64,000 nucleotides of DNA from Anagrus nilaparvatae (Eukaryota; Arthropoda; Insecta; Hymenoptera; Mymaridae), in contig JAKSXM010000288.1 in the NCBI GenBank assembly GCA_022575985.1, forward strand, positions 1,639,501-1,703,500, read 5' to 3'. The position numbers and the translations under genes are program-made. Below, one piece after another: positions 1 through 10,904 of the stretch. Below the pieces are notes generated by a model. It saw only the letters and a program-made list of their open reading frames with translations, was not told the DNA's origin and ran no database searches. Positions within the stretch are counted from its first letter, which is position 1; each line of letters begins with the position of its first letter.

Positions 1-309
1 TTATAAATTTTATATAAAAATTACAAATAAATATTCAATAAGATATACTTCAATGTCAGATGACAAGAGATATCTTACGTATATGTAATAAAATGTTAGA
101 AAAATTTATTTAACAAGGAAAAATTTTAGATTTTATTACAGTTTTTTTATCATGGAAATTTTTTGGACTTTTTAGTACACAGAACGCAGGTATCGTTAAT
201 TCCATATTTATTCAACAGTTAATGAGATTTCGTTTCATACGCTAATTAAATTTTTGTGTAAAAAAAATTTAATTTTTTTACATAAAAATTTATTTATTTA
301 TTTATTTAT

Positions 310-340
<31 letters not shown>

Positions 341-3300
341 GCACGTTTTGAGACCCCCAGAAGCCAAAAAACCGTTTTTTAAAGAAATTATGCATAGTTC
401 TGCCTGGCAGTTATTTTAAAAAATTACTTGAATTTTCAATTATTAATTCAGTTTTTAAAATAGGTCAAAAAAGTGACCATTTACCAAAAAAAATAAGATA
501 AGATACAAGATATGGGCTCTTATGGGATCAAAAATTTTCTCCACAATAGCTAATATATTTGTTCGCAATATTTAGAAGTGATTAAATGAGCTAGAATTTT
601 GGAAATTTTTATATGTCAGTAATTGGCAACTTTTCACTTGGCAAACGAAAATCCAAGCAACTTTTTAAAATAACTCCCAGGCTAGTATATGTATGTGTGC
701 ATGGGTGTGAACAGAGATACCTTGGAACCCATTTCTCGGATTATAAACCTAAATTTAAAAAATATTTTTTCATTATAATTGTTTTCAAAAATTTAAAGAA
801 CACTGTTCTCTTTTAATTCTTTTTGAACGTAAATTTCTGTTTATTAAAGTTCTGGTTTCGAAGAATTCATTATCATTTTGTATCAATTTTTTTTTTCTTT
901 AATTTTAGCCTCTAAATAATAAAAAACAGTATATACAATTTATTTGTTTTGAACTTTAATTAATAGTCTTATTGATTAAAATTTATAGGATAAATGAGTT
1001 ATTTTTTAATTTCTGTAAAATATATAAAGCTCTAATTTTCAAATTATAACATTGCAAGTAATTATTCGAACTATACCCTAATTTTTAATTTTAAAAGTAA
1101 TTTACTTAACTATTGCTTTTACTTCAATTTTTTTTTATTCATGATATTCTGAACGATTTGACAAAAATTAAATGCGATTATTATCTAATTACGGTTATGA
1201 TAAAGTGTTATTTTAATGCCTAATGACACGATGCTGAAAAACTACGAAGTATAAAATATAAAATTTATGTCTTTAACGTTTATCCATCATCTTGTTGTAT
1301 AGCTTATTACCTTTTGGAAATATTGTTTTAAGGTGGTTATTTCATGAAATATATTCGAAAGTTATAGTAGCGGGTTAAAATTTAAAATGGAAATCTCATG
1401 ATGAAAATATTGAAAGAATGGTTAAAAAACTGATAATGATTTTGAAAAAGATACCTTTTTTACAGATTCATTGACTATAATGTTAATAGGAATGACCATT
1501 TTCTTATAGCATTGATTTTAGAATATTTTTAGCATTATGTATCAAAGTAAAAAAGTAAATGTTTGGAATTTTATTAAAGTATCTAAAAGAAAACCTACCA
1601 CTACTATCCGCAAAATACATTTTGCACCTTGCAAAAAGCCAGCAAATTCTAAGTTAACAAAATTCAAAAAGTATATTAGAAATCTTGTATAAAAGTTATT
1701 TTTAAACAATTATTTTATTAAAACATTAACTTTCATCACTTAAAAGCATATTCTTAATCGTATATTTGTGGTTCTAAAGTTTTTTAATATTTGCAAGATA
1801 ATCTAAAGAACAGATTTAATAAAAAACATTTCATACAGTAAGTTTATTGATTGTAATAAAAAATTTGTCTTTTTTCCGAGTTGAATGTGAAAAAAATAAA
1901 TGTAATTTCAAATCTAAGTTTTCTTGAATAAAGCCTAAATTAATCTATAAACAGATGTTCGTTTCTATTATGATAAGAATTAAAATATAATTTCTCAATG
2001 ATATCTATAATCTTCATATCAAACTTTAACTAGTAATAAATTATTATTTTGTATAAGTTTTGACATACCTTTCTATATAAGTCTAATAAACCTTTATTTT
2101 CAAGAATAAACCACTGAAAAATTTATAAATAAGTAGTTTTGAATTTAAACACTGTTACTTCACATGCAAATATTATCAAACATGTAGACTTTTAATATGT
2201 CTCGCTTTCTGTAATATTACTGAGATAATTTAACAAGTTTTCTTACACCACATAAAATACGAATCATAATTTAAAAAAGAAACAAACAGGAATTTCAAAG
2301 AAAATATAGTAGGGATAATCAAATTTATATTTTTAAAAATATATATAAGGTCAAAATACCTTGATATCAAGAACGATATTTTTATTGAATCTAAGTCAAG
2401 GTTGCTAAAATTCAATGTTACTTTTTTTTAAGTGAATCATTTTCAATTATTTAATTGAAATAAGTATTATTTTTGAGGTTTGTTATTTTCCTGATTATTT
2501 TCTCTTCAATTAACTTTGTTGTATTAATTATTTATTGTTAAATTTATTTAGATAAATGAAAATTCAATTACTCAATACAGACATTAAATTAAATAATAAA
2601 AAAATTATTTTCTTTATTGTACTTAAATTCTTAATTTAATTATCATAGAAAGTTTTTATATAAAAAAAGTAATTAATTATTTACCACAAGGAAATTTTTA
2701 TTAAAGAGGAAATTTTTTTTAAATGCATAATAGTTAAAATAAAAAATGGTAAACAAATTTTTAATAGTAAGTATAAATTTAATGTAAATTATTAAATATT
2801 TTAGCATGACGTATCTTATCAATATTTAATTCCTTAATACGTTAATCTTACACTATGAACCTATTGAAAATAATAAAAATAAAAAATTTAGAATGTTATT
2901 TTATTCAAATTATTTAACCACATTTACTATATATATTATTTATAATCAATATTAAATTTTTCTTTCCTTTCACTAATCATACACGTTTTATAGTTAACAA
3001 AATACCTCAACAAAAAATAATCCTTATTATCTATATACTAGTATTCATAACTTATAAAATATATTCATATACATAGATTTTATATGATTAAATATTTATT
3101 GATTCGGAGTTATAATTAAGCTTTCTATAATAAGATTTAAATTTTGATTGGAAGAAATTTTTTTGAAAATTCTTATGATACTTATTTATAAGTGGCTTGT
3201 TATAAATAATAGGTCGGTCATATTCGTGTCCTTTAATCAAATTGGTACATTTTTTGTTAATTATGAAAACTTATTAATATAAAATACTTTTCTACATTTT

Positions 3301-3999
3301 TATTTCTTTTGAATTCTGACTTTAAAATGACGACAAAGTATAATATTTTGAAATTCTGTAAGCTCCTGTCCAAAATAGTATGCTAGTAGAGTTTGTTGCA
3401 ATCTTTTGCCAATTACTAATAAAGTTATTTAATCAACCTCCATAATTTCTTACTTGACTGTTTCTTGATTGTTTTACACACCTTCTATGCCGATGCTATT
3501 TAATGCGCCTCGGTTTCCGTTAGCTCTTGTATTAATTGTTTTTCTTGTATCTACGTGGTATCGATGGTTTCTGATTTGAAAGTTTTCGATGAGGCAGGTA
3601 TTTTTTTTTTGGAACCATTGCGGAAGGAACAGTTTTAAATGATGGAACCACATCCTTAAATTCATTTTGAAACAATCTCTTGAGTATTATTTTATAAATC
3701 ACATAAATTCTAGGAAAGAGCAACTTTGACTTCTCGTTAATCAATATTTTCTTTGTTTTAAGCTTGACAACTGAGAAGCTGTAGAGATTTAATGTAAACA
3801 AACTGTTGTTAGAAAGTGAATATCCATTGATCAAGGTTATTTACTCTTCAATTGGAAATGCCTGCTTCCAAATTTTAACAAATCCATCTAGAACATCATT
3901 TAGAACAAAAGTACCCATTCGAAATAGAAATTTTCATTCTACGCGTATATCTCATTCATAAAAAGTGTGTAAAACACATTGTCTGTTTAGTCGGACAGT
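1..3999. other. A/T-rich desert, no recognisable gene
   Basis: No open frame here has coding character. The short frames present are A/T-rich and match no family I recognise. A (TTTA)n stretch followed by about 25 T lies at 289-334. The stretch 342-820 and the stretch 3470-3950 are less A/T-rich than their surroundings and may be old repeat copies. Overlapping minus-strand frames at 3474-3834 have no recognisable domain. Confidence 0.6.
289..334. repeat. (TTTA)n followed by poly-T tract
   Basis: About five TTTA units run directly into an uninterrupted T run of about 25. This is a simple-sequence tract and could be the A-tail of a minus-strand retroposon, but no body is recognisable. Confidence 0.8.
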
Positions 4000-5144
4000 A
4001 TATGAGCAATTATTTTAAATTGATACTTAATTCGAGCCTGGAATCGTAAATTTTTTTTTTGAGGGCACATCGATATGACCCGTGTTTTCAGATAGTTTGA
4101 ACCTTCAGAAAACCGAAAAAAATCGTGAACAAGAAATCGGCGATAGGTGCCAAAAAGATTTTTTCACTTTTATGTCAAAAACCGTGTTTTTCGTATCTGA
4201 GCTACCCTAAATTTTTAAAATAACTTTTTAGGTAAAAGAACGTTTTTAAAATAGATAAGAAAATCTGATTGCCAGGGAAAAACCACTCCAGAAGAAAAAA
4301 AAACTTATCTTTTTACGATAAAATTTAGCCAAGCTATCGTCAATTTAAGATTTTGCTCAAATTCGTCTTAAAAAAGATTGAAATTTTATTGAAAAAAGAC
4401 TGTTTCTGAACCTTGAACATGCATTATTCGCTTGATTTTCATCGTAAAATAATAATTTTTTTTTTAAAATCGATTAATTTTTTCCTGGCAATTCAATTCT
4501 TTAAGAAAAAAAAATCATTTTTATTGACAAAATTTCAATTTTTAGGTCAAAAGCCTTTGAAAACTGTAAGTAGCAAGATTTACTTAACACAGTTTTTGAT
4601 CTAAAAATTAAAATTTGGTCAATAAAAATAATTTTTTTCTTAGAGAAATGAATTGCTAGGAAAAAATGAATCGATTTTTAAAAAAAATTATTATTTTACG
4701 ATGAAAATCAAGTGAGTAATGCATGTTTAAGGTTCAGAAACAGGCTTTTTTCAATAAAATTTCAATCTTTTTTAAGACGAATTTGAGCAAAATCTTAAAT
4801 TGACGATAACTTGGCTAAATTTCATCGTAAAAAGATAAGTTTTTTTTTCTTCTGGAGTGGTTTTTCCCTGGCAATTAGATATTCTTATCTATTTTTTAAA
4901 ATTTTATTTACCTAAAAAGTTATTTTAATAATTTAGGGTAGCTCAGATACGAAAAACACGGTTTTTGACATAAAAGTGAAAAAATCTTTTTGGCACCTAT
5001 CGCCGATTTCTTGTTCACGATTTTTTTCGGTTTTCTGAAGGTTCAAACTAACTGAAAACACGGGTCATATTGATGTGCCCTCAAAAAAAAAATTTACGAT
5101 TCCAGGCTCGAATTAAGTATCAATTTTAAAATAATTGCTCATAT
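4000..5144. repeat. Long foldback (inverted-repeat) element, arms of about 560 bp
   Basis: The sequence from about 4000 to 4567 returns as its reverse complement from about 4589 to 5144, around a loop of about 21 bases. The outer ends are ATATGAGCAAT (4000) and ATTGCTCATAT (5134-5144). The arms share distinctive blocks such as TTCGAGCCTGGAATCG (4031-4046) against its complement near 5096-5111. Differences between the arms are scattered substitutions and small indels, so the arms look close to identical. No transposase is encoded, so this is a non-autonomous palindromic element. A transcript through it would fold into a long double-stranded RNA. Confidence 0.85.
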
Positions 5145-5274
5145 GCATTATTAACTATGGATCTTTTTTATTGCAAAATAGACCATGCTCACTCAAAAAT
5201 TTGATAATAATTCGATTCCCAATATTAACATGAAACATGTTCATTGTATGGGATATATTTGAAAAAGTTTGGCT

Positions 5275-5320
5275 CGGCAGGGGGGGGGTAAAAAAGTGAC
5301 GTTTTTAGGGGGGGGTGAAA
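5275..5320. repeat. Two G-run tracts
   Basis: Two runs of eight to nine G flank a short 'taaaaaagtgacgttttta' core. They stand out sharply in A/T-rich DNA. No gene is associated. A 'gggcctgatcaggccctga' palindrome follows at about 5376-5394. Confidence 0.6.
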
Positions 5321-5864
5321 TGGACTTAGAATATTTTTGATTTAGGGACTTAGAATAATTTGAAACAGGGAGCTAGGGCCTGATCAGGCCCTGATAACAA
5401 TAACAACTTAGAATACTTTAAGTTTATGGACTTAGGATAGTATATATTTCAGGATCTATTGTAATTTCGGTTTTTGGATTTATTACTGTTATGAGTAAAT
5501 ATGTTCCATGCTCGTTGGTTGTGTAGTTACACAAACAGGTTATAAATTTTTTTCTTTATATTTAAGGTGAGAAGTTAATCATTAGTCTGTGCAACTTTCA
5601 AGGGGAGTTCAATACATTTGGAACACCAAATTACACCAAATGGTTATGGATGAGTTTGTTATGTTGAAAAAACATGCCGGCTACCCTCCGTTCATTTCAA
5701 TGGGCCTTTAGGGGCTAGAAACGCAGGGTTCAATGTTATTAAATAGGATTTTTTGGTAATTTTCAATCAAACGCTTAACTTCACCAAAATACTTCTGGTA
5801 GGTCTCATTTTTTTGGTGTGTCACCTTTCAAACGCCATAAACCGCTATAAATTAATTTTTTATA

Positions 5865-6065
5865 CGATTACACACGGGTGAGCTCTTCCTTATTATATTG
5901 GTATAGTTAAACACGGTTGATTCTTTAAATAAATTTTTCATACGGTTGGACACGGCATTCCTTTTTATTTATTTATAATGACCTCGATAATGACATGGTT
6001 ATACACGGTTTATTTGATTTTTTTACATGGTTTTTACGGTAGATATATAATTAAACCTGTAGTTT
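5865..6065. repeat. Degenerate array of 'acacggt' units
   Basis: ACACGG recurs at about 5871, 5912, 5949 and 6003, usually after a TA-rich lead such as 'tatacggtt' or 'tatagttaa'. Related 'ttttacggtag' and 'gtttaccgt' pieces follow. Spacing is irregular (about 38-55 bases), so this is a decayed minisatellite or clustered motif, not a perfect tandem repeat. Confidence 0.4.
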
Positions 6066-6372
6066 ACCGTAATGGCATCCTACAATAATTAAATATATTT
6101 TTTCCTATTTTCGATTATTTTTCCTACCTATTTTTCCGCCTATTATCTCTTTGGAACGAGGGTATTTAACCCTTCGAACGGCAGAGATCTAATGTAAAGT
6201 CGAGGTTGCACCTCTATAATAAGGGCGGTGCACTTCTGCACCTAAAGAAGCTGATGAATGTTTAGGATTTCTTAGCATAAATAATAACATTAATTTATTA
6301 GATCAATGTGCAAATTTATTGAGTGTACTTATAAATACAAAGAGGTTCACTCTTATGAGTTTGCTCTTCGAG

Positions 6373-6455
6373 AAATCCCAAACAAGTGTTGCGTGACGTG
6401 CGAACGCTCTTTCTTATATACTTTTCGCAAGTCACGCACACATGTTTGAGATTTT
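6373..6455. repeat. Short hairpin, GC-richer inverted repeat
   Basis: The arm 6373-6404 (including gttgcgtgacgtgcgaa) is mirrored by 6424-6455 (including ttcgcaagtcacgcacac), with a 19-base loop carrying TATATA. The arms differ at a few positions. It ends 16 bases before the heat-shock-element array. Confidence 0.6.
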
Positions 6456-6470
6456 TACATAAAAAATTTG

Positions 6471-6498
6471 TTCTAGAAGCTTCTGGAATCCTCTAGAA
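6471..6498. promoter_or_regulatory. Heat-shock element array (six alternating modules)
   Basis: The trinucleotides TTC, GAA, TTC, GAA, (C)TC and GAA start at 6471, 6476, 6481, 6486, 6491 and 6496, exactly five bases apart. This is the alternating nTTCnnGAAn layout bound by trimeric heat-shock factor HSF. Five of six modules are exact. No heat-shock gene is visible nearby. The nearest transcription units are the Harbinger genes starting about 0.7-0.8 kb to the right, so the site may belong to a transposon or be a stray promoter fragment. Binding is inference. Confidence 0.6.
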
Positions 6499-7239
6499 AG
6501 AATATCGCATTTCGCGCGCATTCGTTATTTTATAATATTTAAGTTTTCATCTTATTTAAATATTTTAATTATTTTTATTACATATTTTTATGACTTTAAA
6601 TATATTGTACATTAATCCTTTTTTAGTTAATTATTATTTATTATTATAAAAATATCTTATAAACTAAATATCTCAAAAAACTAATTTACATATTTACATA
6701 CTTATAAACTAATTAATATACTTATGAACTAATTAACTTACATATTAATTAATTATATAATTTATATTAATATTTTATTTATATTTAATCTAATAAATTA
6801 ATATTTAGATTAAATTAATACTTAAGAGTAAAATTATTAAATTAATACTAAGAGGCTGCCAGCATAATTAAATACATGCTGGAAAGTGCTGCCATCTGAG
6901 TAATATTTGATTATCATTAAATAATCTAAATTTAGGAGTTTATAATTCAATAAATCAAAAACATTGAATAAATATCTAAAAGCTTAGGGCAGGTTCACAG
7001 TGGCGGCTTTGTGGTCGATATGTCGTATATATCGTACATCAACAGATGGCAAATATATCAGTATATCAACCACCTTATTTTTTTATAAAGCAAGGTTAAA
7101 AAAAAAAACTTGTAAAAAACTGTTACTGATTTTTGCTTTTATGGCGTAAAAAACGTGTCGTGTAATAAAAATTTAATTATTTTTAATTTATTTTGTTAAC
7201 AAAAAACTGGAAAATGTCCAGCAAAATGTTTAAACGTAA

Positions 7240-9285
7240 AAAATTTAGTCAATAAAAGAAAAATTTCAAAAGAAGTTAAAGATCTTGCTGAAAGCATTAA
7301 ATTAATAGAATGCATTAAAAAAACATCCAATTTTATGGCATAAAGAACATCCAAAAAGGAATCATAAATATGAAATTGGTTTAGCCTGGCAACCAGTTGA
7401 AAAAGAAATGGGTCTGAGAAGTAAGTACAAATTAATTATAAAACTATAATATTTTAAAACTATAAAAACTAATTCAATTAACCTCTAATTTTTTACTATT
7501 CAAGATGTCAATGATAACGTTATGTAGAACACACATACATTTTATCATATTACTAACTGTTTCGGGATGCTGATGAATTACACTTAATAATATTCTCCAT
7601 TTCATAGTCAATATACTGAATGCACATTCAATATTATTCCTAACCGATGATAACTTTTTATTATAATGAAACTGATAATCTGGCAAATTTACTCTTGGGT
7701 ATGGTTTCAATAGATTTTCCATTGAAGGATATACTGCATCAGCCACAAAAAAATAAGGTAAAATCATATCAGAATCTGGTAGAGTATCTGGGCCTGGGAT
7801 ATCTAGTTCACCAGCCATTAATAGTTAATAAAGATCACTAGCCATGAATGTACCCCCATCGCAGTTTTTTCGATAGCCTCCAACATCAATAGCAATGAAT
7901 TTATAACGATGGTCACATGTGCCTTGTAAAACAATAGAATAATGTTTTTTGTAGTTAAAATATAATTCATAGGTACCACATGGACATCTAATCCTCACAT
8001 GTTTTCCATCAATTGCCCCTATGAAATGTGGGAAGCCTCTAATTTCATAAAACTGATCAGCAAAATTTTTTAGTCATTCTTCTGTGGGTTCTGGCATATG
8101 TGTCTCATATAGTGCATTCCAGATGTGAACAATCATTTCTCTGAACAAATTACAAACTGTTGATTTTCTAATGCGAAAAGAAAAATGTATACTTGCATAA
8201 GTACAAGGAGCTGCCAGAATCTTAAAAAAATATTTTATTTTAAATATTAAAAATTATTTTATTTTAAAAAGATTAATTTCTGACAAAATTATAAAATTTC
8301 TAAATTTGTAAATTTTTTATTATACAATTTTTTATTATAATATTTCTAAATTTTAATATTTTTTTCTAGGAAGAACTTAAAAAAAAAAGATGGATGACTT
8401 AATAGAAAAATTTTGGAAAGAGCATGAAAGCATTCCTAAAACTGCATCTGGTGCAGCTGCAATTAATTATGAGCCAAATTGGCCATTTTATAAAGAGATG
8501 ACGTTTTTTCTGGATCCTTTGGAAGTTGCCGAATCGCCAGGAAACTTATCTAAAATAGTAGCAAATAAACAGTGTAAGTAAAATCAAATTACTTTATCAT
8601 TTCTAAACAGTATAAGGTTGTGTCTAAAAATGCATGGGATACTGACGCAGATGATGATATTGATGATAAAGATGATGTTGAGGATGAAGGTGAAGTCGAT
8701 GATGATGACGAAGAAGATGATGATGATGACGATGAAGAAAATTATTATGACGAAGAAGAAGAAAATGATTATGACGAAGAAAAAGATGAATATGAGTTGA
8801 GAAAAGAAATAGGTGAAATAAGAAATAAGAATAAGTTAAGTACCAAAAATACAACATCAAATAAAGAAGAACCAAAACCCAAAAGAAATATTACGCTTGC
8901 AGAGTTTAGAAGTGATTTGTTGGACATGGAGACTATGAAGCTACGTTATCTCAAAAAACATGATAATGGAAATAATGACCCTAACATGCTTTTTTTAATA
9001 AGTCTCTTACCTCATATTAAGCGAATTAAAAGCCCAAATGCTTTATTAAAATGTAGGAGAGAAGTAGAAGACATCGTATGGAAATATGCATATCAGCTTA
9101 GTACTTGGAAACAGAAAAATGAGACCATTATAAAGCAAGAAACTGATTTTGTTGATTTGACCATACCAAGTTCTCCAAAAACAAAATCAACTTCAAAGTC
9201 TCACATGACAACGTCAACCATTACTTCAACCTCTGACACTGTAACAAGTACCAAACCAGATAATATTAAAAATATTTGCATTTGA
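7240..9285 (+). pseudogene. MADF-BESS DNA-binding protein of Harbinger copy 1, three exons, frameshifted
   Basis: Exon 1 (about 7240-7420) encodes a MADF start (LIECIKK, then HPILWHKEHPKRNHKYEIGL), but the frame shifts in the A-run near 7314-7322. The donor is GTAAGT at 7421. Exon 2 (8370-8573) starts after TTTCTAG, has a second frame problem in the A-run near 8379-8388, and carries the later MADF half (NWPFYKEMTFF). Exon 3 (8611-9285) joins in phase (KQ|YKVVSKNAW). It has a long Asp/Glu stretch and then a BESS-like motif (DPNMLFLISLLPHIKR). MADF binds DNA and BESS mediates protein contacts. In Harbinger elements this partner normally brings the transposase to the ends. The two homopolymer frame breaks could be real decay or assembly error. 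Confidence 0.7.
7474..8220 (-). pseudogene. HARBI1-type DDE transposase (decayed) of Harbinger copy 1
   Basis: Reading leftwards from 8220, one frame gives a HARBI1/DDE_Tnp_4 transposase broken by two stops: TGA after PEPTEE and TAA after FMASDLY. All three catalytic positions are still present: Asp in GAIDGKHVR, Asp in VADAVYPSM and Glu in NNIECAFSIL, the last followed by the typical KWRIL. The first-exon part of the protein is missing here. A splice-acceptor-like TTTTTTAAG precedes the frame at 8221. The sequence type missing here, including GEYHTLFTRLRKYPTKFYEY, survives in copy 2 at 13042-13350. The coding segment lies antisense within intron 1 of the MADF-BESS gene. It cannot make a full active enzyme as it stands. 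Confidence 0.8.
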
Positions 9286-9438
9286 TTTTTTTTTTTAATT
9301 TTATTTAATAAACAATTTAATTTTGCAATTCTTTTTTAGAGTTATCAAAGAAAACTTTAAATTACAAAATCAGTAGTATGAAAATACTTTCGTAAATATA
9401 TACAGATTTAAAATTCTTCACCACTCTGAAGCTCGGAT

Positions 9439-9492
9439 TCTGTTTTCATCATAATATTTAAAAGAAAAATCGAATATTATGAAGAAAACAGG
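9439..9492. repeat. Small hairpin
   Basis: CTGTTTTCATCATAATATT and its near reverse complement AATATTATGAAGAAAACAG are separated by about 15 bases. This is possibly the end of a small non-autonomous element. Nothing else is recognisable in 9300-9620. Confidence 0.45.
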
Positions 9493-9629
9493 GTCTGGGT
9501 GGAAGGTAAGACACCACCATAAAAAGTCTTCCAAAAATGACTATATGCTATACATAAAAATATATATTTATGTAAAATAAAAATTAATTAATGTTAAAAT
9601 GCTTTCGGGCGTATATCCTATAAAAGGAA

Positions 9630-9632
<3 letters not shown>

Positions 9633-9663
<31 letters not shown>
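9633..9663. repeat. Poly-A run of about 31
   Basis: An uninterrupted A run follows 'cgtatatcctataaaaggaactt'. It may be the 3' tail of a plus-strand retroposon. A frame with no stop but no ATG runs from the A-tract to about 9861 (ending NSGTFMEKFPI) and I do not recognise it. Confidence 0.6.
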
Positions 9664-9666
<3 letters not shown>

Positions 9667-9821
9667 AAGATATAAGGTCATATCAGAAAATAACAATAAA
9701 TACAGTAAAATAAATGAAAATAATGAAAACTTGTCGGCGGATAAAAAAATTTATTCAAAAGATAATTTAAATTTAATTGAAACCAAAACTAAAACTTGTC
9801 CGTTATATGAATATGAAGATA

Positions 9822-10361
9822 TGTTATTGAATTCTGGAACGTTCATGGAAAAATTCCCAATCTAAAAATAAAAATAATAATTATTTTAAAAAGAGGAAAA
9901 TTCCTAAGTGGATTTTTGCTTAAAATTTTAGCAGTAAATGATTCCTTGTTGAAAAAGCTACAAAATACAAAAAAAAATATCATTTTTGAATCCCGGCAAA
10001 GGGTAATAAATATAAAAATAAAATTTTCAAGAATTCTTTGAATTTCGTTTTCTCTTACATTAGAATTAATATGCAAAAAAATCATTTGCGATAGTTTTCT
10101 CTTTCAAATTTAGAATAATTTGGTCATAATTTTTTATGATTTTAAGTCAAGCAAAGATATTCTAAGTCTAAAAATAAAAAACCTTGGATAGGTTAGAATT
10201 ATGTTTTTTTAATTTTTCTTTATAATAATTAGGGATTTTGTAAAAAAAAACTCTTATCCTCATGAGTATTTTTAATAAATACTTCGTTCTACCAAGTTAT
10301 ACGGATGCACAAGCCTGGAATGCGTTTTTATTACAACTTAATTGATGTGCTAGAAGCGCAC
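9822..10361. repeat. 540-bp repeat unit, copy A
   Basis: This segment, from 'gttattgaattctggaac' to 'gaagcgcac', recurs in the same orientation at 14020-14559 with only a few differences. Both copies carry the same 80-codon minus-strand open frame (9843-10085 here), but it is A/T-rich and matches no family. In both places the unit is followed by LINE RNase H sequence, on opposite strands, which points to segmental rearrangement of one retroelement region. Confidence 0.85.
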
Positions 10362-10439
10362 AGTGGTACCAACTAAGTAACTAGACAGCTTGAAAAAAGA
10401 ATCTGAAACATTATATATGTCTCTTTTTATAACAGAGAT

Positions 10440-10885
10440 TATAAAGTTCAAAATATTTGCGGCTTTTTTTTAGCCACTTTTAAAATAAGTTTATTATTTT
10501 TATATAGAGTTAGATTTTTGAATAATGCAGTAATATCTAAGTATGGGATAGGCCTAATAGAAGGTTGCAGAGATAAGGCTTCTGTAGATAGTTGGTCTGA
10601 TCTTTCGTTTCTAAAAATATTACGATTTCTAGGTATCCAGTAAATTTTTAATGTCTTGGAATTTAAACTGCAGAATACATTTATTTTATTTTTTAAAATG
10701 TTTATAAATGGGTTGATACTGTGTTTTTACGAAGGATTTTTTATACTAAGATAACAGTTTAAGGAATCAGTAAAAATGTTTATGTCGCAATTATTATTTT
10801 TTATTGCTATATCTAGGGTCATTGAGATTGCAAGTACTCCAGCTGAAAAAATTGTCGCTAATTTATTAAAACTTTCAGTTTTACC
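10440..10885 (-). mobile_element. LINE RNase H fragment, copy A (decayed)
   Basis: Read leftwards, this encodes a degenerate RNase H domain: an INIFTDSLNCYLSI core with the TDS aspartate, then YWIPRNRNIFRNERSDQL in place of the usual WIPxHxGIxGNExAD. It is the reverse complement of 14566-14888, with extra N-terminal sequence (FSAGVLAISMTLDIAI) not in that copy. An in-frame stop is present. RNase H domains of this type end the ORF2 of I/R1/LOA-clade non-LTR retrotransposons. Confidence 0.65.
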
Positions 10886-10904
10886 ATTTTGGAAGGAAGG
10901 ACAG

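Larger units (their letters stand above)
6987..9300. mobile_element. PIF/Harbinger DNA transposon copy 1 (degenerate)
   Basis: The left end begins GGGCAGGTTCACAGTGGCGG directly after TTA. A near-identical end starts the second copy at 12889 after TAA. TWA target triplets are typical of PIF/Harbinger. Inside are the two usual gene types of such elements: a DDE transposase (minus, 7474-8220) and a MADF DNA-binding protein (plus, about 7240-9285). I did not find the matching right terminus, so the right boundary is approximate and that end may be deleted or overwritten by the elements that follow. Confidence 0.8.

Noticed and set aside
3474..3834. Two overlapping minus-strand frames of 63 and 100 codons
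   Set aside because: They occupy different frames of the same DNA, have no recognised motif, and are broken on both sides. They could be repeat debris.
4413..4604. 63-codon plus-strand frame
   Set aside because: It lies across the loop of the foldback element, and its sequence is explained by the palindrome.
8624..8875. 83-codon His/Leu-rich minus-strand frame
   Set aside because: It is the antisense shadow of the acidic GAT/GAA-rich MADF-BESS exon.
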